Of a DNA stretch of 64,000 nucleotides, positions 23,341 through 34,381 are shown in pieces. Each line of letters begins with the position of its first letter. Position 1 is the first letter of the stretch. The position numbers and the translations under genes are program-made. The notes below the pieces were generated by a model, which was not told the DNA's origin, ran no database searches, and was given only the letters and a program-made list of their open reading frames with translations. The stretch covers positions 65,249,051-65,313,050 of the forward strand of contig CM046442.1 in NCBI GenBank assembly GCA_025506515.1, written 5' to 3'. Source of the stretch: Flaveria trinervia (Eukaryota; Streptophyta; Magnoliopsida; Asterales; Asteraceae).

Positions 23341-25060
23341 AATCCAACTATTGTCTTGAAGCGCCTCTTTGATGTTTTTGGGTACTGTTTGACATAGAAA
23401 GCATGAGAACAAATAGATGTTTGTAATACTTGACTTGCTTCTTGTCACCCTCTCCTTAAGATCACAATAATGGTTTCAACTGGATGATTCTTGTGTATTC
23501 TTGAGGTGGGAATGATGTCACCCGCAATAGTTACATCAAGATTGGAGACATTCAGTTGATTATGGTCAAAGGCACAATCATTGTACTGTTGTTGAATTAT
23601 GAAGATTGTCAATTTCGGTTTTAGTAACTGCTACATCTTTAGCAACACTGAGGTTGCTTGCATCATTTGAAGTACCTTGAGTTTTGTCTGGATGAGATGC
23701 CTATTTTTGATTTCTGATCTCATGTGACAAGTCATCTGAGAGAGATGGTATTAGGCTAAGACCTTCTTCAGAAGAAACACTAAGGTTTTGTGACAAGTGT
23801 CTGATTGGATCAGCTTGAAGAGGAACATCTTCATTCATATGTTCATCAGATGTAGGTGGGATCAATGGATAATTTTCTCTTCTTTCTACAGTTCATGAAG
23901 TATCACCTGAATGTATAGTTCCTGCATCAGACAAGTGAAATTGGTAATATGATTTAGTAAAGGTGTCAATATCAAGCAACCAATCAGGACCATTTGTAGA
24001 TTTGGGAAACGGATGTTCTTTGAATTGAACACTTGCAGATTCATCAATAATGTTCAATCTAGGATTGAACACTCTATAAGCCTTTGAGACGGAAGAATAA
24101 CCTACAAAAAATCCTTCATCAGACTTAGATGAAAATTTTCCCAAATGATCACGGGTGTTTAATATTGAGATGGACAACCAAATGATTTGAAGAATCCAAT
24201 GAATGGTTTCCTTTGAAATATCAGTTCATAAGGTGTCATGTTACTTTCTTTAACAATCAGAGTTCGACTTCGCACAAAGCACGATGTGTTAACTGCTTCT
24301 GCCCAGAAGGTGATTGGCAGTTTAGCAGCGGCTAGCATGGTTCTTGCTGCTTCAATGAGTGTTCTATTTCGCCATTCAGCTACCCCATTTTGTTGAGAGT
24401 TCTAGCTACACTAAATTGATGAGCAATGCCTTTGGTTGCACAAAAGGAACTCATATATTCATTTTTGAACTCTGTACCATTATCACTTCTCATTATTTTG
24501 ACTTTGAGATCAAGTTGATTTTAAATTTTAGTGATAAATTCTTGAATAATTTGGGATGCTTCATTTTTATGAAGTAGGAAGAACACCCATGTGAATCGAT
24601 AAAAGTCATCAATGATCACTAAACAATATGTTTCTTTCCCATACTCATTACATGAGTTGGTCCAAAGCGATCCATGTGAAGTAACTTTAATGGAGTATTG
24701 TTAGTGTTCACCAGCTTAGTTTTGTGAGACGATTTGTGTTGTTTTCCTTTGAGGCATGCAGAGCATTGATCAATAAAATTGAATTCTTTGGAGAAAGACC
24801 AATTACATGGTTTCCTTTGACTAACTTGTTCATATTTTTAAAGTTAGTGTGCCCCAAACGTCTATGCCAAAGCTGTGACTCATCAAATGATGCTTTAGAC
24901 AAGAGACATGTTTCTTCTTTAGGTGATGCAGAACACAGGTTTAAGACATATGTATTATTCTTCCTCAGAGTCTTTAAGACAACCCATTCTTCAGGAATCT
25001 GAAAACCAAGTTTCAGTATGTAGCAGTGAGTGTCTGTAAAGTGAGTGGAATATTTTTTGT
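23341..25060 (-). pseudogene. pol: Copia integrase and linker, element E5
   Basis: The zinc-binding domain starts LWHRRLGHTNFKNMNKL (24840-24890); the CxxC half (QCSACLKGKQHK, near 24740-24775) is in another frame. The catalytic core is recognisable with MRSDNGTE around 24470-24500 and NxxAERR-type sequence near 24370-24400. The C-terminal part (24177-23893) has TRDHLGKFSSKSDEGFFVGYS. The variable linker to RT is at 23400-23880. Several frameshifts. Integrase inserts the cDNA, producing the 5-bp duplications seen elsewhere here. Confidence 0.85.
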
Positions 25061-25320
25061 CGCAGATCTAAGACACGCTTAGCAAATTGAAATTCAGTGT
25101 TCAAAGTAAATCACTCTGTAAAAGCTCAGCATCCCATTTGACACAGATCCTTCTCTTGTAATCCTGCCACCTTCTGAATCTCCACCGAATGCCATAGTAG
25201 TTCCTTGTATGTACTTGAATTCATGAAGGAGGGAACGATCTCCAGTCATGTGTCGGGAGCATCCACTGTCTACATACCATAGGCTATTAGACCTGTGTGG
25301 ATGAACCTACAAACAAAAAA
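25061..25320 (-). pseudogene. pol: Copia protease region, element E5
   Basis: The minus strand around 25240-25290 encodes WYVDSGCSRHMTGDRSLLHEF with the DSG triplet, followed by AFGGDSEGGRITREG. Unlike E4, which has DNG at the same place, the catalytic triplet is intact. It follows the gag linker within the same presumed polyprotein. Confidence 0.85.
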
Positions 25321-25321
25321 A

Positions 25322-26477
25322 CTAATTAGAATAAGGAACCAAAGCCATGATGGTCTTGGTTATCCCGTTCCTATTCATGACAGTCACCTCCTGGTATTTT
25401 CCTCTGAATGGTGATTTAGATGAAGGTGATTTGGGAGATTTTTGGTAATGAATTGGTTGAGTCATCTGATCTACATCTACTGAGGATTCAGATGAATAAT
25501 GAAATCGTTGGTTTCTATTTCTTTGTAAAAGTTTAGCCCGAGTTTCATGATCAAAAGTTGATTTTTGCTTCGGAAGGTCAAGTTTGTGTTTCATTGTGAG
25601 ATGAATTCTTTGACCTTTCCTTAAATCCTTTGAGTTATTTTGTCATTTGTTGATCTAGAAATCCTAGATTGATTGTTATGAATATGATGTTTGACAGAAT
25701 GCATCACAGTAGATGTTTTTGAGATGGGCTTGTTTTGTGGAATTCTCAACTCATGTCATAGATTGAACAATACTTATTAAAATAGCAATTTTTGGTGGAG
25801 TGATTGTTCATATCACAGATAGAACAATATTGATTGAAGAAGCATTTATCTGTCTTGTGATTGAACATGTCACAAATATCACAATACATTTGTTTGTTTC
25901 TTGAATCAGATTTTTCTTTAAGTGACTCAACTGATAGTTTCTTTTGATGTGTAACTTTCTTTTCTTTAGGTGATGAGTCAGAATCAGCCTTTTTTGTAGA
26001 TTGTATCACAATACTACTCTTGGTCATTTGTTTGGGCTGTTTCTATTCTTCAACCTACTTCTTACCTCTTTCTCAAACTGGTCAACATGTTCTTTATTAC
26101 ATATATCAAACCAACTCCCTGCCTTAATTTGGATGACTATGGGTCTGATGAAGTTTTGTGTGTTGAAGTCAGTTTTACAGTTGGATTCTTTTTGAGTGAA
26201 ACCTTTTCTGATTTGCTTGAATTTTGTGGTGATACAATCTCATTATCAGAACTAGTCTCAGTAGTGGGTTCACTGGTTTGACATATTTCTTTTTCCTTGT
26301 AAAAGGGATGGTATGAATTTTATAAAAGGTATAATTGCTTTTACAGGGCTTGATGGTTTCTTGACAATCAATGTCTTGTCAGAACACTCTTTGATTTTGA
26401 TTGGGTGTCCTAACTTGATTTTGTCCTCATTGGTTTCAAAAAAACATCAGGTTTTTTTTGAGGATTTGTCACTTGTT
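25322..26477 (-). pseudogene. Gag-protease linker with tandem CCHC knuckles, element E5
   Basis: The distal part has the RNRNQRFHYSSESS segment and SPSSKSPFRGKYQ. Between 25785 and 25883 are two complete CCHC units, CDICDMFNHKTDKC and CSICDMNNHSTKNC, separated by FFNQY, then YFNKY and a third unit CSIYDMS that is broken; the period is 19 residues. E4 has the same block in inverted orientation. These are in addition to the classic gag knuckle. A nucleic-acid-binding role is inferred from the C-x2-C-x4-H-x4-C spacing. Confidence 0.75.
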
Positions 26478-27108
26478 TCAATTCTCATTTAGGTTCCACA
26501 ATTTTAGGTTCAATTGATTCAGAGAGTGATACAGAGTCAGGCATGACAGTGTAATTGTCATTGTATGTTGGAGGACATGAATTGTACCCAATCCCTGACA
26601 TGTCCTTTGGATCCTTTTGTGAATCCAACATTTCAGGTAGCTTGACTGAAGACATCTGAAACCATTCAAGTTTCACTTCAGCCATAGATTGTTGAGCTTT
26701 AGTTTTAGCTAACTTTTCAGTAAGTAGCTCATTTTCAGTTGCAAGATTGTATTTCTCACCATGCAATTTTTCTATCTCAAAAATGAGAGATTTGATTTTG
26801 ATTTCAAAACTTTTTAGTTCTCTCTTCATCATTTCTGACTTCACCTTTTCTTCTTTTATTTTATCTGCCAGTTTATGATTATGTTCTGTATACTCTTGTA
26901 ATTCATTTATGCATTTCTCACTACAAAGGTTAGTTTTGACCTCAGTAGGCATTGCAGATGGTCCATCATTGATATGAGCCATGAGAGCATGATTCTAAAA
27001 TTGAGGCTTGACTTCCTCAGCATACACACTCCAGTCACATATCCTATCTTGTTTGATCACAAGGGCACTGGCAGAAGGCTAACTGCTTGCATGGGCTTGA
27101 TTTGTCAG
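26478..27108 (-). pseudogene. Gag coiled-coil tail, element E5
   Basis: A 165-codon minus-strand frame (26982-26485) begins MAHINDGPSAMPTEVKTNLC and continues with a long charged heptad region (LADKIKEEKVKSEMMKREL; IKSLIFEIEKLHGEKYN; ENELLTEKLAKTKAQQ) and a GIGYNSCPPTYNDNY ending. This is the most intact example of the tail also seen in E1, E4 and E9. It lies between the gag knuckle and the extra knuckles. The role is unknown; self-association is likely for such a helix. Confidence 0.75.
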
Positions 27109-28432
27109 CTATTGTTGATTCTGGTATGTTTGTTGATGACGAGAATGATGGTACTGCTGTTGATGGTTGGTTGGGTGATAGCTTGAATTGGTCTGGGAGG
27201 ATGATGGACCAGGAGAGTTCCTTGAATGGTTGGTTCTTCTAGGAGCATTGCACTCACTTGAGGAATGGCCAGTCATTCCATAGTTGAAGCATTTTACCTT
27301 GGATTTGTCATATCCAAGCTTTGTGTTCTCATTCAGGCTTAATTTTCTTCCTTTTCTGAAAAATTTCTTTGCTCTCATGGCAATCATTGCCATTTGCCAC
27401 TGTAGATCTATCTCCATAACATCATCAGGATCTAATTCTTCTAAATCTTCTTGTATTAAATGGGCAGAAGTGAGTCTTCCCCCAAGATATGCTTTAAAAC
27501 TTGCAACAAAGGCATTGTAGGTTGCCTTTTGCTCTTCTAATTTTAAGTCTTCTAGAGAGATTGTAGGTGCGGTGGAGACTTTTGGAGCTTCTGCTGAAGT
27601 TGAATGGTGATTGAATGATGGAGATGCAATGAACATAGTATTGTTCATTTGATCTCTTGATGAGATGAAGTCATCTCTTCTGTGATGAAAGCATTTTGAA
27701 CAGAATATGATTCCGAAGGGAATTTGTAGGCTTCAATCACTCTTGGCCCACTCAGATTTCTGCTTCGTTCATCAAGTTCCAGAGCTTCAATCATGGCTAT
27801 CATAATGTCTAGAGTGGTACTCTAAAGATCAAGAGTATTTTTCAGCATTGTGACATTTTGCTTCTAGCTTTCAGGCAGACTGTGAAGCATTTTCTTGTTG
27901 AGTTCTTTAATGTTGTAGGACACACCCATAATTTCAAAGTCATTGACCAACTGTACAAATCTGTGCAGTTTTTTTGATATGGATTCTCCTTGGGTGTGAT
28001 GGAAGGTTTCATACTGATTGACCAGCTTGTCTTTGTTAATTTCAGCAACTTCACTGCTACCTTCACACATAATTTTGAGAGCATCCAAACAACTTTAGCA
28101 GTTCCATATTTTTCCAATCTTTTCGACACATCCATTTTGAGTGCTTGAATCAAAATAGAGTATGCTTTAAGATCAATTTTGATTTTCTTATAATCATCTT
28201 CATCAAGAGTTAGGTCTTCAGTTGGTATTCTAGCAGTCTTGTACAGTGCAACTTGAGCTGTTGATAAAGTAACATGAATATGTGGACCCTTACATATTGA
28301 GATCCAAAAATCAGGATCTACACCAGTGATATAATTTCTAAACCGTATTCTCCATTGTTTAAACTCATATTTGTGTTTAAGCATGGTTGGTTTAGGTGTA
28401 TGACCTAATTCAGAGTAACTATTAGAATCCAT
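27109..28432 (-). pseudogene. gag: Copia gag, element E5
   Basis: Starts at 28432 with MDSNSYSELGHTPKPTMLKHK, shortly after the PBS. The UBN2-type core runs FKQWRIRFRNYITGVDPDFWISICKGPH to GTAKVVWMLSKL, where a frameshift near 28090 moves to WxDALKIMCEGSSEVAEINKDKLVNQYETFHHTQGES. A second frame (27648-27109) includes the IAMRAKKFFRKGRKLSLNENTKLGYDKSKVKCF helix and knuckle, where the second Cys is Tyr (CFNYGMTGHSSSEC). Distinct from E4 by scattered substitutions, otherwise colinear. Confidence 0.9.
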
Positions 28433-28666
28433 GTTGATTTGTGTAAGTATAGATTTAGTTGATTTTAAGATTGATTATGTTTGATGAGTCCAACTTGTTC
28501 AAGCAATTCTATTGAGGTTCAGAATGAGTGTTCTTGATGTTTGATAGGAGTATTCTTGTTGTTTGCTAAGTAAAGATGATGATATCTACTACTAGCAACT
28601 TGATTATCAGATCAATCGAGTTCTATTCAGTCTATGCACAGATCTGAAAAAGAATCGAGAGCCAAA

Positions 28667-28678
28667 GCTCTGATACCA
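28667..28678 (-). other. Primer-binding site, element E5
   Basis: The plus strand reads GCTCTGATACCA, i.e. TGGTATCAGAGC on the minus strand, a perfect initiator tRNA-Met type site 2 bp from the LTR at 28681. Confidence 0.92.
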
Positions 28679-28680
28679 TT

Positions 28681-29436
28681 TGACTGGGTTTTAGTAAAAG
28701 TGATATTCTTACTGAGAATCGAATATGATAATCAAGTCAACGATTGAGTGGCGGAAACAACCAATCGAAGAACAATCAAGCAAGAAAAATTACTCATAAA
28801 TTTTGTTTGTATTGATATATGAAAGTTGACAAACTACAGAGAATAATTACAACAAAATCCTCCATCTATGAACCGTCACCTCAGTACGAGGTAAACTATT
28901 CTATTTATAGACAAGACAAGATGCCTTTACAAAATTACTAAACTACCCCAGACCTATTACATCAAAAACTAGTCTAAGTCTTGATCCGCATCTCTGCTTG
29001 TTCATCCGCATTGACAAATGCGGATGAGATAATCTTGATATGCATTTCCACTTGATCATCAGCATTAGTAAGGTGGTCATCCACATTGGTTAATGCGGAT
29101 GAAGAAATACTAGTGCGCATTTGGTTGGTCATCCGCATTTGTCAATGCGGGTGATCAAAGTCTTCTCCGCATCTTCTTTTATTCTTTTGCATTAGTCAAT
29201 GCGGAAGAGTAAATTGTTCAGCATAAGTGTTGTGTCTTCCGCATTAGTTAATGCGGAAGAGTAAACACTTGTCCGCATCAGATTTCTGTCTCCGCATTGA
29301 CTAATGCGGAAGATAATACTTGTTATTTTTCTTGATTTTCTTCATCCGCATTGCATCTTGGACTTGTGGGATTCCAGCTAAACAATCATCAATTCACCCA
29401 TCGAGTTCGCATGTATGATCCTTTCAGGGTGAAACA
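28681..29436 (-). mobile_element. Family B copia 5' LTR, element E5 (756 bp)
   Basis: Plus-strand limits TGACTGGG...GGGTGAAACA. On the minus strand U3 has the CCGCATT/AATGCGG palindromes at 28980-29360 and a TATAAATA box at 28902-28909. It matches E4's 5' LTR in inverted orientation. The outer 5 bp are AATCA; no partner duplication is found, in keeping with the non-matching LTR X at the other end of this body. Confidence 0.92.
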
Positions 29437-29475
29437 AATCAAGAGTCAAACAATTCATTATCGATCATTACGACA

Positions 29476-29902
29476 TGTTTTACCTTTAATACAGTGATCT
29501 AAGATTAGTATTATATGTTTGATTGATTGTTTGGCTCAGTAATTTTGAATGTTGTGAACGAGGGAAAAAGGTTTCTTGAGAACGTTTTTCTAGGTGTGAA
29601 AAAGTGTTATTAAAAAGCGAATAAAAGAATTTCAAGTCAAAAAGATCATTTATACTCCCTCGAACACTTTTATTTAATGAAATGGGTCCCACTTTTCTTA
29701 TTATCCTTCTCTTATTATTCTTCCGTGGAATTGTACTTGTTCCATTGATTTCAGTGCATAGTGCATCCGTAGAATATCTGTGGATGCCTAACCTAAAACT
29801 GAATGTTTGAATTGAAGTATAACTTGATTTTCCATAGGTTGGTAATGAAATATATTTGTAAAATATTAACTCATTCATAGGTTAACAATATACATATAGT
29901 CA
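29476..29902 (-). mobile_element. Probable family D 3' LTR of E8 (427 bp)
   Basis: Proposed limits TGTTTTACC...TATAGTCA. The minus strand has TATAAATG near 29650 and a polypurine tract AGGGGGAG (plus-strand CTCCCCCT at 29910-29917) just outside the right limit. It lies in the correct place to be the 3' LTR of the minus-strand host E8, whose RNase H is at 55437-55730. The other LTR is not in the window, so the borders are not verified by a pair. Confidence 0.42.
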
Positions 29903-30265
29903 TATTGTGCTCCCCCTTAAGTCTTGCACTATAGGTTCTACTAATGTTTACAATGCACTGTGGCTTCTACTGATCTTTAAAAAGCACAGTAGCTTCATAC
30001 TCTGTTGTATGGTTCTAATCAACTCATAGAACCTTTTTTCGGACACATTTATTTCATTTATTTAATGAAATGGGTCCCACTTTTCTTATTATCACTCTCT
30101 TATTATAACTCATTCGTAGGTTACCAATCTACGGATAGTCATATTGTACTCCCCCTTAAGTTTTGCATTGTAGCTTCTACTGATGTTTACAATGCACTAT
30201 GACTTTTGTTGATGTCTAAAACACACTGTAGCTTCTTATTTTGTAGTATAGTTCTAGTCATCTAA
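29660..30265. repeat. Direct duplication of LTR edge and polypurine tract
   Basis: The stretch from 29660 (TTTATTTAATGAAATGGGTCCC...) to about 30035 is repeated from about 30040 to 30265. The second copy lacks about 175 bp inside the LTR part. Both copies include GGTTA(A/C)CAAT...AGTCATATTGT(G/A)CTCCCCCTTAAG and the GTAGCTTCTACTGATGTTTACAATGCAC segment. A local tandem duplication followed by a deletion explains it. Confidence 0.75.
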
Positions 30266-30838
30266 TAGAATCATTTATTGTTGTTGGACCTTGTTGACTT
30301 TGTATTCATGACAATTGCGTACAAGATGGTTTTTAAAGGCTTCATGTTTCAAAAAACCAAGTTACTGCTCAGGTTCTAGCTCCTTTATATTGACAATTCA
30401 TTAGAAAATTTTGTTGTTATATTGTTTTCGGGATTCTACCCCCCTTAAATTTTTTATCAATGATGCACAAAGGCATATATCATAAATTTATAAGAAGAAT
30501 ATCATGAAAGACACATGTCAGTCAAAACATGCAAAACACATGTTGTTATGGTGCTATGTACAAGCATTTATTCACATAGAATGGGATCATACTATAACAC
30601 TAAACATATTGTAGAATGATTTGTTTGATAAATTGATACCTAAATTTAGTTCTGATTGCAAGTATGTTTGTCCACTTAAATCTGTACAACTGTATTGTGT
30701 CAACAAGACATATTGTTTTTCATATTTTCATGTTTTCATGTTTATTAAAAGGTAGTAGTTATGGGCTTCACATTCAATTCACTTAGAGTTTGTCATCCCT
30801 TTGTGTGTCAAATCATCACCTTTTTCACACTTAGAAAC
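30266..30838 (-). other. E8 3' region, left part
   Basis: Non-coding, AT-rich. It contains a C-run (TACCCCCCTTAAA, near 30437) and the AGTATGTTTGTCCACTTAAAT motif near 30661, shared with E5 and E7 3' regions. It is interrupted at 30838 by E7 and continues at 54698. No gene seen. Confidence 0.5.
30834..30838. other. Target-site duplication of E7, left copy
   Basis: GAAAC immediately before the LTR start at 30839. The identical GAAAC follows the other LTR at 54693-54697. Joining the outer flanks restores a continuous sequence ...CACTTAGAAACTATGTAC.... Confidence 0.9.
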
Positions 30839-31558
30839 TGTTAGGACTATGTATGGACGGAGTACTAACAGATTTACGTGTAATACCAACTCAAATAGTG
30901 TGGAATCCTATTTGATTGTGATCCAATTAGTGAGAACACACGTAGAATCGATCTCAGAATGAATCTAAACGTCTATGAACTTGGAACAGGGTCTCTAAGG
31001 TCTCTGGACGGCTCGGGTACGAATAGAAGTCGAAATATTGAAAGTCTCCCGTTTTTCCACGAATTAAGTGGTATTTATAGGTTAGGGTTAGTCAATCGTA
31101 TGACTGGACCATTAGCATGGTTCAGTCATGCGACTAAAGCATGCAACTGAGTCAATCACACGACTAAAGTTTAGTCGTGCGATTGAGTCATCCGTTTGTC
31201 TCAGTTGTGCGACTGATCCAGTCTCCTGGTTTAGTCGTGCGACTGGTCTATTAGCATTAAGTATTCATGCGTATGAACCATTAGCATGGTCCATATTCGC
31301 ATGAAAACTTCACACGACTAAATTTGAATATGTTTCTCAATCATTACTGGACTAAGACCTATTCAAACAACCACAAACCTCTGTAGTTAGTTCAATATGC
31401 ATTAATAAATAATAAACATTGAAATATACACCGAAACTTTTAACATTAAGATCATTAATCACATATTATGTTTCATTGAACTCATACATTTCATTTACAT
31501 TTAGGACATGATAGACATATTACATTAAGATCGTAAACTAGGTACATATGTATCAACA
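30839..31558 (-). mobile_element. Family C copia 3' LTR, element E7 (720 bp)
   Basis: TGTTAGGACT...GTATCAACA, paired with 53946-54692 (747 bp; it differs by scattered substitutions and a roughly 30-bp indel near 54075). The minus-strand TATAAATA box is at 31072-31079. U3 holds an array of CAGTCGTGCGACTG-like palindromes (31090-31320). A minus-strand polypurine tract (plus-strand ACTCCCCCTTGG, about 31560-31571) follows. The divergence between LTRs shows E7 is not recent. Confidence 0.93.
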
Positions 31559-31560
31559 AA

Positions 31561-33574
31561 CTCCCCCTTGGACCTAGTTTCCTTCATTGTTTGGCATCCT
31601 TCATTAGCTTGTCAAACTTCCTATGCCTCTCCTTGACTGTGACTCCAGCATGTATCTCGAATGCAAAACAGAGTCTTATCACATTCCAAAACTGGAGGGC
31701 CTATTCCACATCTTGCGTATGATAGAATAATGGCCTCCTATATAAAGTATAAACATCACTAGCTAACAGGTTGGTTACCCACATGGGTCAAATACCCGGA
31801 TGGTCTCCATTTGACGCTCTTTCTACAATACTATGACCGCTTCACCTGTTCTCCAATCATAATACCACCACTTGAAGTGGGGTGTGAAGTCTTGTGGCAT
31901 TTCCCTCATGGGAATCTTTGGCAAGTGCGTGGAGGACTCCACTTCAGCACCACTTTGGATTTCCCAGTCCTTGGGTCCACCTCCGACCTTCGAATATACC
32001 TCGTAGGTTGTTGAAGCTTGAAGTTAACCCATCTAGTGTGGTATTCTTTCTTCAACGCAGCTTCAAACCAGCCTGACATCTTCCTGGGGTCATCATACAA
32101 TAGGTTCATGCGTGCCAGCTGGTTGAGCTCAAAGCTAGGGAGAGAATCTGAAGTACTCGATTCCCTTCTCCCTCTTCACTGCATATACATTAAGATCCTC
32201 AAAATAAGCCCATGCTATAATCCTGCCAGACACCTTTAGATGCTTCTTTACTTTGTAGAGCTTGGCGTAGGCACTCGGCTTTGGCGATGTGCGTTGGGCA
32301 CGGATCTCTGCAAAACAAGCCGCCCATTAAGCCTTTTTGATCTCAACATCGGCGTACGAGGCTTGGGCTTGGCTTTTTGATTTCTCAGCCTCCCTCTCCA
32401 TCGTATCCAGTTTAGCATACATATCACTGTCGAGAGTATCCCCAAAATCAAGAACCACATTACCCTGTCGATCAGTATATTCTGGATAATGTTGTGCTGT
32501 GACGTCTTCAATCTCGATCTCATCCACATCGTTGAGCTCATCATCACTAGCAACATCGATGGTAGGTGCATCTTTAACCAGTTCATCTTGATTTAACCGG
32601 AACATCTTTGCGAGTTGCTCATCAGTAAGGTCGTGAATGATTTCTCCTTCTTCGGGAGTATAGGTTACTGTCCTCCTGACAATCCCTTGCAGATCAAGTA
32701 TCATAGTGAATTGAGACTTGATCTGCTGGAGGGGAGCAACATCATATTCATACGACTGAGATGGTTGATCTTCTTTATTTAAAACATGTAACACATCATT
32801 CATAGTAAATAATCAAGACAGTTAAATAATCAAATATATACATAAACATTCAGTACATGAGTTTAATTCATGATTCAATTACACAAAACTTCAAAATACA
32901 TAAACATCTAGTCATTACTTTGATCTTGAATCATGGGTTCTTCAGCTGGCGGGGCCGAGGATGTGGCACCCTGATCCTGAGCTTTCTTGGGTCGTCTCTC
33001 TCTTGCTTGAGTGGCAGAAGATGCAGCAGCATCATCACCCTCCTCATCATCTCTGCCTCATCCTCTCCCGCATCATCATCTCCTCCATCATCATCAGTAT
33101 CATCCTCATCATCATCCTCATCATCATCACCATTATCATCCCCTTCTCTAATCTTTAGAGGCTCATCCTTGGATCCCTTGAGCATCGGCATGAGCTTCTT
33201 GTTCTTTGCCTCCAAATCCTATATCCTTTGTACAAAGGATGTCTGCATCTCACGTAGCTCTGTGATCTCCTAACTCTGAGCCTCAATCCTCTATACAGAC
33301 GAGGCTTGCATCTCATACAACTCTGTGATCTCTTGGCTCTAAGCCTCAATCCTTTGGGCTTAGGAGACATTGAGCTCCAATAGCTGATTAAGCTGAGTGG
33401 CTATCTGCTCATCCATTGCCAGCAGCTTCAGTACTAACCGGTTCAGATTAGCCAGCTGCTCCTTCAACCCGATGGATGGGAAAGAGGATCCAAACGTAGG
33501 TGGGACCTGTGATGAGGTCTCGGCTCCGTGAGTGGTGGTGGTGGTGGTAGTGGATGTAGAGTAGATGGGTGGTG
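31561..33574 (-). pseudogene. Post-pol ORF, C-terminal part, element E7
   Basis: Minus-strand reading from 33574: a Thr-rich opening, helical repeats with EITELYEMQ/EITELREMQ, an acidic run encoded by GAT repeats (33040-33150), a 158-codon open stretch (32803-32327) with TVTYTPEEGEIIHDLTDEQLAKMFR, then RIIAWAYFEDLNVYAVKRE (32169-32224) and RWVNFKLQQPTRYIRRSEVDP (about 31960-32040). It resembles the C-terminal half of the long ORFs placed after pol in composite-family copia elements (from memory). The N-terminal half is missing where E6 inserted at 33575. No enzyme motif. Several frame breaks. Confidence 0.7.
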
Positions 33575-34370
33575 TGCAGGATCGTTGAAGGGGGTTAGTT
33601 ATAACACAATCACAAAGAGGAGATTAACTAAACTTAATCAAACAGTAAACTGGATTAACCAAGGTAAGACCCTAAGAACACATGTAATGTAAGAGACATC
33701 ACACAAAGAACACAATTATATGGTTTTCAAGAATGCAATATATTGCTTTCTCTATGCTCTATTACAAGGGTTACAAAAGCATGATTCAAAGATACAAGAA
33801 CATGAGATACTTATACTACATCCTACAGCCGGCTATATTTTGAAAGCCAGCTGTATGCAATTGACTAGACACAAAACAAAATCAATTGTAGAGTCAAAAG
33901 GCAGACTACCTTTTGACTAGTGAATATGACATGCCATACCTCACATCCTTATCTATTGCAAAAAGGATAAAGTACATGAAGTAGAAAGTTACAGACCCAA
34001 GACCTCAATATACAGTTACCAAAAGCATGGACCTTTTCACCAACTCATGTAAGTTGGTGACCATACAGAGGTACAGTGGAAAGGTGTCCAGCTTTATGGA
34101 GAACTACATCAGATAAAGCATGTGTTAAAAGTATTCGGAAGAAATCTATCTTCATAAGTTGAAGCTTTGGAAGACTTTGTCTCTGAGGCTTTGGAAGACT
34201 TCATATTTGGCTTTGGAAGATATTGGTCTTGGCTTCGGAAGATTTCACACATAGAATATTTCTGTTGCATGTTTGAAAATTCCTAAGCATTCTTCTTCAT
34301 AATACTTGTGCATCATGGAGGATAGACATTAGATGTTTAGGTTGCAACAGCCTCTTCATTAATCTCTACA
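33575..34370 (-). mobile_element. Family A copia 3' LTR, element E6 (796 bp)
   Basis: Plus-strand limits TGCAGGATCG...ATCTCTACA. It matches the inverted LTR of E1 (7113-7917). U3 (34110-34260) holds repeated TTCGGAAG/TTTGGAAGA motifs. Followed by the minus-strand polypurine tract complement TCCCCCT at 34375-34381. The left neighbour is E7 ORF sequence, placing E6 inside E7. Confidence 0.92.
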
Positions 34371-34381
34371 AAAATCCCCCT

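Noticed and set aside
29486..29878. A 130-codon minus-strand open frame
   Set aside because: It overlaps the proposed family D LTR and its partial duplicate, has no recognisable domain, and is best explained as chance in LTR sequence.
32857..33273. Ser-rich plus-strand frame of 138 codons
   Set aside because: It is the antisense of the GAT-repeat acidic tract in the E7 post-pol ORF; the Ser runs come from the ATC microsatellite.
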